A DNA stretch of 64,000 bases. Source: Planctomycetota bacterium. GTDB taxonomy: Bacteria; Planctomycetota; UBA8742; UBA2392. The DNA is taken from the NCBI GenBank assembly GCA_016712285.1, contig JADJRK010000001.1, positions 2,046,001 to 2,110,000 on the forward strand, written 5' to 3'. Position 1 is the stretch's first letter, and the number at the start of each line of letters is the position of its first letter. This document shows, piece by piece, positions 46,167 through 52,250 of the stretch. The notes under the pieces were generated by a model. The model did no database searches and was not told the origin of the DNA. It saw only the letters and a program-made list of their open reading frames with translations. The position numbers and the translations under genes are program-made.

Positions 46167-46751
46167 CTAGTTTTGATCGCGCTTGAAGAACCCGATGCGC
46201 GCAAGAAATGCCAGCTCTGCCAGCAGCGCGAGCACGATCAGCGAAACCGAGCCGCCGCCGACACTGACGCAGCCGCCGCCCCCACCGCCGCCGCTGGACT
46301 TGACGGATGAACCCACACCGCCTGCCGCGCTGGCCGGGGTCACGGTGCCCATGACGGTGAAGTTGAACGGGTTGTCGTCGGGGTCGTTGCTGGAGATGGA
46401 CACATCGAACTGGTAGGTGCCCGGCGTAGTGGAACGCGCACGCACCCCGAACGTCGTGTAGCCATTCGGGTTCAGCGTGTCGTTGGGCTGGTTTTCCATC
46501 GTCGCGGTGCAGTTCTGCCTGCCGCTGAGGCTGACGGCCGAGTTTGTCGGCATGGTCAGCACGCCGCTGCCCGTGTTGCGGATGAAGAACCCGGCCAGGA
46601 TGTGGGTGGTGCCCTCGTTCAAGTCAATCTGCACGGTCCCGCCGTTGGTGATCGCGGCGCTTCCATAAGTGAGCGTCAGGTTCGACTGGGCGGTGAGCGC
46701 GCCGCCAAACAGCAGCATGAGTGCAAGAGTCAGAAACGTGCGGTTCAGCAT
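46167..46751 (-). CDS. Small secreted choice-of-anchor D protein with sorting tail (first of pair)
   Basis: 194 aa from the ATG preceded by AAGGAGA. The signal peptide ends ALTAQ. A single choice-of-anchor D-like domain (GTVQIDLNEGTTH, RQNCTA, SSNDPDDNPFNFTVMGTV) is followed by a Gly-rich linker, GGGGCVSVG, a long hydrophobic segment and FFKRDQN, a tail with few Arg compared with its relatives. It is the first gene downstream of the divergent control region shared with HTH-TPR regulator B. Likely a small surface-displayed protein. Confidence 0.75.
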   Translation of the reverse strand: MLNRTFLTLALMLLFGGALTAQSNLTLTYGSAAITNGGTVQIDLNEGTTHILAGFFIRNTGSGVLTMPTNSAVSLSGRQNCTATMENQPNDTLNPNGYTTFGVRARSTTPGTYQFDVSISSNDPDDNPFNFTVMGTVTPASAAGGVGSSVKSSGGGGGGGCVSVGGGSVSLIVLALLAELAFLARIGFFKRDQN

Positions 46752-46801
46752 GGCTTCTCCTTGTGCGGTCAAGTGTGGCCCCTGGGTTGCTTGCTGCGCA
46801 C

Positions 46802-46830
46802 AGGATACTCGCTGCTTTCGGTATCTTGAA
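46802..46830 (-). promoter_or_regulatory. Promoter of the choice-of-anchor gene pair
   Basis: Minus strand: -35 TTCAAG (46825-46830), 17-bp spacer, -10 TATCCT (46802-46807). The -35 box lies inside the operator-like repeat 46815-46832. Confidence 0.45.
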
Positions 46831-46832
46831 AG
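46815..46832. promoter_or_regulatory. Operator-like inverted repeat O1
   Basis: CTTTCGGTATCTTGAAAG, an 18-bp imperfect palindrome with CTTTC/GAAAG arms. It overlaps the -35 boxes of both divergent promoters. Same length and arm sequence as O2. Confidence 0.6.
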
Positions 46833-46855
46833 TAGAACGCGTTTTGTGCTAAACT
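46826..46855 (+). promoter_or_regulatory. Promoter of HTH-TPR regulator B
   Basis: -35 TTGAAA (46826-46831), 18-bp spacer, -10 TAAACT (46850-46855). The start point would fall inside O2. Confidence 0.5.
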
Positions 46856-46857
46856 AG

Positions 46858-46875
46858 CTTTCGGATTTCCGAAAG
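46858..46875. promoter_or_regulatory. Operator-like inverted repeat O2
   Basis: CTTTCGGATTTCCGAAAG, a perfect 8-bp inverted repeat with a 2-bp centre. Its right arm provides the GAAAG of the Shine-Dalgarno, 6 nt before the regulator ATG. The O1-O2 centre distance is 43 bp, about four helical turns. Confidence 0.65.
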
Positions 46876-46881
46876 GGCGCC

Positions 46882-48426
46882 ATGACCCGCCGCGCAACCC
46901 CTTCCAGGCCGCACCCAGTGGCCGGCGACCACTCCGCCCAGCACTCCGAGCGGCTGCGTGTCGTCGCCGACCGCTACAGCCTTTCCGAAATCGCGCGCCG
47001 CACGGGCTTTCCGGTTTCGTGCATCCACAGCTACCTCAATGGCACACGGGTCCCCGCCGAGCTGTTCACGCGCCTGGTGCTTGAGTTTGGGGTAAACCCC
47101 AACTGGCTGCACACCGGCGACGGGCCCGCGTGGTCCGCCGACGTGGCGCCCCAGACCGCCTCCATGGCCGCGGACGTCCTGCAACTTGTCGAGGCCATGG
47201 ACGCTGTCGCCAAGGTACGGCTGGGCGCCCTGTCCGGAGCGCAGCCCGTCGTGCGCGAACTTGACGAGGCCTTGAACAGCCACGAGCGCCTGCAACAGAA
47301 GTTGTCAGAGCGCACACGCGCGCTTTTGGCGCAACTGACCAGCGAGGGCGACGATGCCCTGCGTGAACGCCGCATGGATGTTGCGCGGGTGCGCATCGCA
47401 ACAGCGGCGCGCCTGGCCCGGCTGTGCGACGACCGCGATTTGAAAGTGCGCATGCTGAACCAGCAGGCCATGCTGGCGCGACTCTCGGGAAAGCCCCGCG
47501 AGGCACTTGCCGTGTATCGCGAGGCGTTTCTGCACGCCCTGCCGATGCGGGCGCAACTGGGCGAAGACTGCCACATGATTGCCTTCAACTTCGCCAGCGC
47601 CCTGCAGGTCGCCGGCGAGTTGAGTGAATCCGCCGCGGTCGCCGACTCCATGCTGATCCTGGGCGACCAGAGTGAATCTCCTACTCGCGCCAAGCTCAGC
47701 TTTCAGCGCGGATGGATTGACCTGCTCTCGGGCGAGTTACATCGCGGGCTGAACCGCATGAGCGCGATGCTGCCGCTGGTCGACCCCGGGCTGAAGGTGC
47801 GCGTAGAGGCGCCCAAGTACATGGTCGCGCAGATCTTTGCCGGTCTGCTCGACCCGGACACAGCCGAAACTTCTGTGCCGAACTCGCCGACACGAAACGC
47901 TTCGCTGATGTCGTTTGCCTTGTGCGCCGATGACATCGATCGCCTGGCGCACTACCGGCAGGCATTCTTTGGCGGTGACAGCCGCTTTCTTGAAGACGCC
48001 AACGGCAAACTTGGCGGCAAGTCACCGTTCGGCCACATCCTGGACTGTGTGCTGCGTGCCGCGCGCGCCAACGACCGGCAGGCGGCCCATGACTATGAAG
48101 CCGGCGTTGACCCGGCCATGTTTCCGGGCGCCGACGAATACTTCGAATTCACCAAGGCGGTCAGCGCTTGCCAGATCGCCCGGCTGGCAGGAGACCGGCG
48201 CCACGCGCTGCGCAAGCTGGACGCGGCAGACAGTTTGCTCATGGCACTGCCTGGGGCGGTCACGCCCAGCCCGTTCGAGTTCGCACGTCACTACCGCAAC
48301 GCGCTGGAACTGGCGGGCAAGGCGCGGCGCGAGCACGAGTTGACCGTCCGCGCGCGCCGCTGGTTCCGCGATTGGGTAGCCAACGGCTACCTGTTGTTCC
48401 GTGACTATGCGGTCGCACGGGCCTGA
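46882..48426 (+). CDS. HTH-TPR-like transcriptional regulator (paralogue B)
   Basis: 514 aa. An N-terminal tail of about 22 residues precedes a CI/XRE-like HTH (SLSEIARRTGFPVSCIHSYL, then GVNPNWLHTGDG). The rest is helical with TPR-like pairs (ARLSGKPREALAVYREAFLHA, FNFASALQVAGELSESAAV). It is the full-length paralogue of the regulator at 3377. It is divergent from two small choice-of-anchor genes, with two 18-bp inverted repeats in the 130-bp intergenic region, so autorepression plus control of those genes is the simplest model. The Shine-Dalgarno AAAGGG lies within the end of O2. It could alternatively be an activator; the TPR part may sense a peptide. Confidence 0.8.
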   Translation: MTRRATPSRPHPVAGDHSAQHSERLRVVADRYSLSEIARRTGFPVSCIHSYLNGTRVPAELFTRLVLEFGVNPNWLHTGDGPAWSADVAPQTASMAADVLQLVEAMDAVAKVRLGALSGAQPVVRELDEALNSHERLQQKLSERTRALLAQLTSEGDDALRERRMDVARVRIATAARLARLCDDRDLKVRMLNQQAMLARLSGKPREALAVYREAFLHALPMRAQLGEDCHMIAFNFASALQVAGELSESAAVADSMLILGDQSESPTRAKLSFQRGWIDLLSGELHRGLNRMSAMLPLVDPGLKVRVEAPKYMVAQIFAGLLDPDTAETSVPNSPTRNASLMSFALCADDIDRLAHYRQAFFGGDSRFLEDANGKLGGKSPFGHILDCVLRAARANDRQAAHDYEAGVDPAMFPGADEYFEFTKAVSACQIARLAGDRRHALRKLDAADSLLMALPGAVTPSPFEFARHYRNALELAGKARREHELTVRARRWFRDWVANGYLLFRDYAVARA

Positions 48427-48430
48427 CACG

Positions 48431-48462
48431 CAAACGGGGCCGGCAATTGCCGGCCCCGTTTG
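48431..48462. terminator. 32-bp perfect palindrome terminator
   Basis: A complete 16-bp self-complementary stem starting CAAACGGGGCCGG at 48431 and ending CCCCGTTTG, between convergent genes. It acts in both directions. Confidence 0.75.
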
Positions 48463-48478
48463 ATGATTATGCCGCGAA

Positions 48479-49642
48479 CTACTTGGCTTCTTTGCCGTAA
48501 ACGTTGACGGTGGCTTTGCCGTCGCGTCCGCCCTTCACGCTCTTGTACTTGAACGCGAGGCGCTCAAGGGTGCGGGCCTCGCCCGGCAGGTCGATCTTGC
48601 GGGTGCGGCTGTTCTCATCGAAGTTCAGGCGGGTTTCGACGCTGTGCTGCTTGCTGTTGCCGAAGGTGACGGTGATGTCGCTCATTTCCAAGTCGCCGTC
48701 CTCGACTTCGACCATGAACGCCGTGAACTTGCCTTTGCTTTCGCCCACGATGATCACGTCGGTGTCCTTGGCAAAGTCCACTACGCGCGTGCCGAGGTGC
48801 TTCCAGCCTTCGTAGCGGTCCTCTGCACCAGCGGGCTTGCCCCACAGCTTGACGTGGGCTTTGCCTTCGCGGGTGATCTTGCTCTTGTACATGAACGTGA
48901 CCTTCTTGATCACGCGCTTGTTGCCCGGCAGGTCAATCTGGCGCGAGCGTTCTTTCTCGTCGAAGTTCAGGCGGGTGTCAGGGCTTTCCTTTTCTCCGTT
49001 GGCGAACTCAATCACAACGTTCCACATTTCCAGGTCGCCGTCAGTTACGCCGATCACGATGGCGACAAAGCGGCCTTCCGTGGCGCCGACGTCAATCGTG
49101 TCCTTGTCCGCGCCATAATCGACTTTGCGCTCCCCCAGGAAGTGCAGGCCGTCCTTGCTGTCGGGGCCCTTGCCGGCTTCGGGCTTATCTGGCTTGTCGG
49201 GACCGTCGCCCTTGGCCGCTTTGCCGAACAGCATGACGGTGGCTTTGCCCTCTTTGCGTTTGCTCTTGTACTTGAACGTGACGTTCTTGATGACTCGTGC
49301 TTCGCCGGGCAGGTCAATCTGGCGCGAGCGTTCATCGTCGCTGAAGTTGGCCCGCACTTCGGGTGAGTAGCTTTCGTCGTTGCCGAAAGTGACCTTGATG
49401 TCCCACATCTCCAGGTTGCCGGCGTCCACGCCGATCATGATGCTGACGAAGCGGCCGTCGCGGGCGCCAACGTCGATCGTGTCCTTGTCTGCGCCGAAAT
49501 CGACGATCTTCTCGCCCAACTTCTCGTAGTCGGGAAACTTTTCCTTCCAGTTCGGCTTGTCGCGACGCTGTGCGTCGGCAGGTACAAATGCAGCCAATCC
49601 CAGCGCCAGAAGCGCAAGTACACACCAAAGTCCGGTTTTCAT
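48479..49642 (-). CDS. Secreted protein with three DUF2541-like domains
   Basis: 387 aa. The signal peptide ends ADAQR. Three tandem copies of a domain of about 105 residues follow (about 40-145, 165-270, 280-385). Each has VDFGADKDTIDVG-like, GxxEMWDIxVTFGN and SRQIDLPGxxRVIKxVTFKYKS signatures, ending in a VxLxGK strand, which fits the DUF2541/YaaI beta-sandwich. A Lys/Pro/Asp linker separates domains 1 and 2. GGAGAG precedes the chosen ATG. Its single-domain lipoprotein paralogue is encoded divergently 158 bp away. Function unknown; no metal or catalytic residues stand out. Confidence 0.8.
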   Translation of the reverse strand: MKTGLWCVLALLALGLAAFVPADAQRRDKPNWKEKFPDYEKLGEKIVDFGADKDTIDVGARDGRFVSIMIGVDAGNLEMWDIKVTFGNDESYSPEVRANFSDDERSRQIDLPGEARVIKNVTFKYKSKRKEGKATVMLFGKAAKGDGPDKPDKPEAGKGPDSKDGLHFLGERKVDYGADKDTIDVGATEGRFVAIVIGVTDGDLEMWNVVIEFANGEKESPDTRLNFDEKERSRQIDLPGNKRVIKKVTFMYKSKITREGKAHVKLWGKPAGAEDRYEGWKHLGTRVVDFAKDTDVIIVGESKGKFTAFMVEVEDGDLEMSDITVTFGNSKQHSVETRLNFDENSRTRKIDLPGEARTLERLAFKYKSVKGGRDGKATVNVYGKEAK

Positions 49643-49800
49643 ATGGCTCTCCAAATGGCCCCACGTGAGCGTGGATATCCAACACTCATAGCGCGGGCAG
49701 GTTGCGATGCAATGATGATGTCACAACTTGGCACAACGCTGCGCTTGTGCCGCACTTGCGGCAGCGCTAGATTCGGCGCCTGTCCATTTCCGGAGAAAGT

Positions 49801-50226
49801 ATGACTCGCGCATCCTTTGTAGTGCTGTTGCTGGTTTCTGTGTTCATGCTCAGCTCGTGCGGCCGTGGCAGCCGCCCCGTCAATACGCAGGACGGAGACA
49901 ACGACCGCGTGGAGCATTTGGGCCAGCGCCGCGTTGATTTCAAGGGCGACCACGACACTGTGGATTGCAGCCTGCGTGACGGCACGTTTCACGCCGTTCG
50001 GATCGAGGTTGAGGGCAGCGAGCTTGAGATGTGGGACATTGACGTGTTCTTCATCAATGGCGGCCACCAGGACGTAGACACGCGCGTACACTTTGCCGAA
50101 GGCAGCTGGAGCCGGCGCATTGACCTGCGCGGCGGCGCTCGCGGCATCGACAAAGTCACATTCAAATACAAGAGCAAGAAGGCCCGCACCGGCAAAGCCA
50201 CCGTGCACCTGTACGGCATTCACTAA
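49801..50226 (+). CDS. Single-domain DUF2541-like lipoprotein
   Basis: 141 aa. The lipobox LSSC marks a lipoprotein (C20). After a short polar linker there is one DUF2541-like domain (RVDFKGDHDTVDC, LEMWDIDVFFING, SRRIDLRGGARGIDKVTFKYKS), directly comparable with each repeat of the divergent gene. CGGAGAAAG precedes the ATG. Together with the triple-domain protein it forms a divergent paralogous pair, one tethered and one apparently soluble. Confidence 0.85.
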   Translation: MTRASFVVLLLVSVFMLSSCGRGSRPVNTQDGDNDRVEHLGQRRVDFKGDHDTVDCSLRDGTFHAVRIEVEGSELEMWDIDVFFINGGHQDVDTRVHFAEGSWSRRIDLRGGARGIDKVTFKYKSKKARTGKATVHLYGIH

Positions 50227-50241
50227 GCCGCATCCACGCAA

Positions 50242-50271
50242 ACCCGACCGGCCCCCAGGGGCCGGTCGGGT
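50242..50271 (+). terminator. Terminator after the DUF2541-like lipoprotein
   Basis: 13-bp stem (50242-50254 with 50259-50271) followed by CGTTTC, 16 bp after the stop. Confidence 0.75.
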
Positions 50272-50333
50272 CGTTTCTGACCTGGACAATGCGGATATAG
50301 GCGGTCCACAAACCCTTATTTGAAGCCATTTTC

Positions 50334-50365
50334 AGGGCAATTTGCCTCTGGATTGCCCTTGTTTT
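50334..50365 (+). terminator. Second intrinsic terminator with T-tract
   Basis: AGGGCAAT (50334-50341) pairs with ATTGCCCT (50352-50359) over a 10-nt loop and is followed by TGTTTT. It isolates the small membrane protein gene downstream. Confidence 0.65.
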
Positions 50366-50417
50366 AAATCGATCTTCCTGTCCTAATGTCTATTGATTGG
50401 ATTGCGGGAGAGAGCCG

Positions 50418-50567
50418 ATGTTTTACTTCATTCTTTGGATGGTGCTGTTCATCGGGTACGGGGCGCTTGTGTACGGCCTGGTCGTCGTACAGGACCGCGA
50501 AAACAAGCCCCGCAAAGAGGCCGACCGGCCCCAGGCAACCAGTGTCCGCGCCCGCGCGGCCGCCTAG
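50418..50567 (+). CDS. Small single-pass membrane protein
   Basis: 49 aa: MFYFILWMVLFIGYG opens a single hydrophobic helix of about 25 residues, followed by a charged cytoplasmic tail (QDRENKPRKEADRP) ending in alanines. GGGAGAGAG lies 5-12 nt before the ATG and terminators precede it, so it looks like an independent gene. Its TAG stop overlaps the convergent regulator stop (shared CTAG). The layout resembles CcoQ/CcoS-like or toxin-like small proteins, but there is no basis for choosing. Confidence 0.6.
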   Translation: MFYFILWMVLFIGYGALVYGLVVVQDRENKPRKEADRPQATSVRARAAA

Positions 50568-51208
50568 ACTGCACGTTTGCGCGGCTGGATGCGGTAAAGG
50601 CAGCGGCGCTGGCCGCTGAGGATGTGCTCCTGGCGCTCAACTTCGGCGCCGAGCACCTGCCGGAACAGGCCCAGTTCGCCGACGCACAGGTCCTGGCAGG
50701 TTTCGGCTGCGGCACAGATCGGGCAATGATTCTCAACCAGCAGCAGCGAGCCGTCCTGCTCGCGGCTCCACTCGGCCATGTACCCTTCTTCTTCGCGGAT
50801 GCTTGCCAGTTCCGCGACCTTGGCTTCCAGCCCGCGCTTGCGCCCGATGCGGCCCTCATAACGCTGCGCCTGGTCTGCCATGCGGCGCGCAATCAGCTTT
50901 GACATGCCTTCCACGCCGAACGCCTGTCGCGCGGCATTGAGGATGCCCACCGCAAGTTCGCCGTGGCTGTCGGGAAAGTGCCCCGCGGTCTCGCGTGTCA
51001 GGCTCCAGACCCGCGCCGGCCGCCCGACCTTGCGGCGCTCGTCGGTGAACTGCACGTCCCCCGCTTCTTTCAGCGCGTACAGGTGCTGACGCACCGCCAT
51101 CGCGGTCACTCCAAGCCGCTTGGCCACCTGGACAGCGGTCTGGGGCCCCTTGGTCTTGAGGTAGAAGAGGATTTTCTCGCGCGCCTTGCCGGGCAGTTCG
51201 GTCGTCAT
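50564..51208 (-). CDS. SufR-like iron-sulfur HTH repressor
   Basis: 214 aa. A winged HTH at about residues 8-75 (AVQVAKRLGVTAMAVRQHLY) is followed by a C-terminal part with C162, C165, C171, C175 (NHCPICAAAETCQDLC) and C203 (RRCLYRI), the cysteine spacing of SufR-like regulators that ligate an Fe-S cluster. It would control genes by cluster status; no suf genes are in the window. TTTAAT (-10) at 51217-51222 with TTGCGT 17 bp upstream ends 8 nt before the ATG, so the transcript is probably leaderless. Divergent from the VOC gene, a possible target. Confidence 0.85.
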   Translation of the reverse strand: MTTELPGKAREKILFYLKTKGPQTAVQVAKRLGVTAMAVRQHLYALKEAGDVQFTDERRKVGRPARVWSLTRETAGHFPDSHGELAVGILNAARQAFGVEGMSKLIARRMADQAQRYEGRIGRKRGLEAKVAELASIREEEGYMAEWSREQDGSLLLVENHCPICAAAETCQDLCVGELGLFRQVLGAEVERQEHILSGQRRCLYRIQPRKRAV

Positions 51209-51216
51209 GGACCTGA

Positions 51217-51290
51217 ATTAAACGCCGAAAACCGGGATTACGCAAGCAGACGCTTGACTTATTATGTATAGTTATTTCTTTACTAATAGG
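51217..51290. promoter_or_regulatory. Divergent control region of the SufR-like regulator and VOC gene
   Basis: On minus: -35 TTGCGT (51240-51245), 17-bp spacer, -10 TTTAAT (51217-51222). On plus: TTGACT (51254-51259) followed by 30 bp of very AT-rich DNA. No -10 is well placed on plus, so part of the AT-rich stretch may instead be the repressor site. Confidence 0.5.
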
Positions 51291-51303
51291 ACAGGAGACT
51301 CCC

Positions 51304-51723
51304 ATGCCCGCCGTAAAACACCTCGACCACCTGAACCTCAGCGTCCGCAACTTCGACCAGTCCGCCGACTGGTACCGCCGCGTGTTCGGCTTTGAAGTCG
51401 TCGAAAAGGGCGTCTACCAGGGCCAGCCCTGGGGCGTGCTCAAGGGCGGCGACGCCATGCTGTGCGTGTACGAACACGCCGAACTCAAGCATGAGCCCGA
51501 CGCCGACGCGCTGGCCAATGCCGGCTTTCACCGCATTGCCCATTTTGGGTTGCGCATCACCGACCGTGCGGCCTGGGAAGCAACCGTCAAGCGCGAAGGC
51601 CTGACCGTGCACTACGGCGGGGCATATGAGTGGCCCCACAGCACAAGCTGGTACATCGACGACCCGACCGGCTACAGCATCGAAGTCGCGCTCTGGAACG
51701 ACGATACGCCCAACTTCGGGTAA
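51304..51723 (+). CDS. VOC superfamily (glyoxalase/dioxygenase fold) protein
   Basis: 139 aa with AGGAG before the ATG. Two betaalphabetabetabeta modules, typical of one VOC protomer. Candidate metal ligands are H8 (LDHLNLSV), H in HRIAHFGLRI at about residue 79 and E near the end (YSIEVALW). This fits metal-dependent members such as glyoxalase I or fosfomycin-resistance-like proteins, but the substrate cannot be read. Divergent from the SufR-like regulator, which may link its expression to oxidative or iron stress. Confidence 0.85.
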   Translation: MPAVKHLDHLNLSVRNFDQSADWYRRVFGFEVVEKGVYQGQPWGVLKGGDAMLCVYEHAELKHEPDADALANAGFHRIAHFGLRITDRAAWEATVKREGLTVHYGGAYEWPHSTSWYIDDPTGYSIEVALWNDDTPNFG

Positions 51724-51809
51724 GCTTCCGGGTTTGAGTCACAACCAGGCAGTCAAGGCAGTTTGTGCGCTTGAGGCCTTGTCCAGTTCGTTTTACCTGC
51801 AACGTTCTC

Positions 51810-51838
51810 TTGGTGCGTGTCGCGCGGCTTACTATATT
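51810..51838 (+). promoter_or_regulatory. Promoter giving a leaderless MoaD-like mRNA
   Basis: -35 TTGGTG (51810-51815), exact 17-bp spacer, -10 TATATT (51833-51838). Only 7 nt separate the -10 box from the ATG, placing the start point at or next to the initiation codon; no Shine-Dalgarno is present. Confidence 0.65.
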
Positions 51839-51845
51839 CCGCGCG

Positions 51846-52124
51846 ATGCCCAAGGTTGAACTCGCCCGCCACCTGTACGCTTTCTTTCCTCACCTTGAAG
51901 GGAAAGAAATCAACGTGCAGGCCGAGTCCGCAGCCGACGTCGTCAAGGAAATGGAAAAGCTGGCCCCCGGGTTCGCCTTCTACATCTGCGACGAACGTGG
52001 CAGCTTGCGCACGCACGTCAACATGTTCATTGAGGAAAACATGGTCAGCGATCGCAAGAAACTCAGCGATCGCGTAAAGCCGGATTCGAAGGTGTACATT
52101 TTGCAGGCACTGTCAGGGGGCTAG
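51846..52124 (+). CDS. MoaD/ThiS-like ubiquitin-fold protein
   Basis: 92 aa. A beta-grasp protein ending in the Gly-Gly terminus (QALSGG) that is adenylated or thiocarboxylated in sulfur carriers. Segments INVQAESAADVVKEMEKLAP and THVNMFIEENMVSD are typical of the stand-alone MoaD-like family found next to BNR-repeat proteins. No moeB/thiF or moaE gene is nearby. It is followed by two BNR-repeat proteins in the same orientation. Likely a leaderless mRNA. Confidence 0.88.
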   Translation: MPKVELARHLYAFFPHLEGKEINVQAESAADVVKEMEKLAPGFAFYICDERGSLRTHVNMFIEENMVSDRKKLSDRVKPDSKVYILQALSGG

Positions 52125-52126
52125 GG

Positions 52127-52227
52127 GGGAGCGCAGGCCTCTGGCCTGCAACTGCCGCGGGCGTCACGCCCACGGCAACTGCAGGCCGGAGGCCCGCGGG
52201 CGATGCAGGCGGGACGCCTGCGCTCCC
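52127..52227. repeat. Four-hairpin intergenic repeat element (copy 3, divergent sequence)
   Basis: Bounded by the 12-bp inverted repeat GGGAGCGCAGGC / GCCTGCGCTCCC and containing nested hairpins in the order GCAGGC, CCGCGGGCGT, GCAGGCC, GCAGGC. The length of 101 bp equals that of the copies at 2651 and 35152 although the stem sequences differ. It lies between the MoaD-like and BNR genes. Confidence 0.75.
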
Positions 52228-52250
52228 ATCGTCATCTGTCTGGAGAACAC

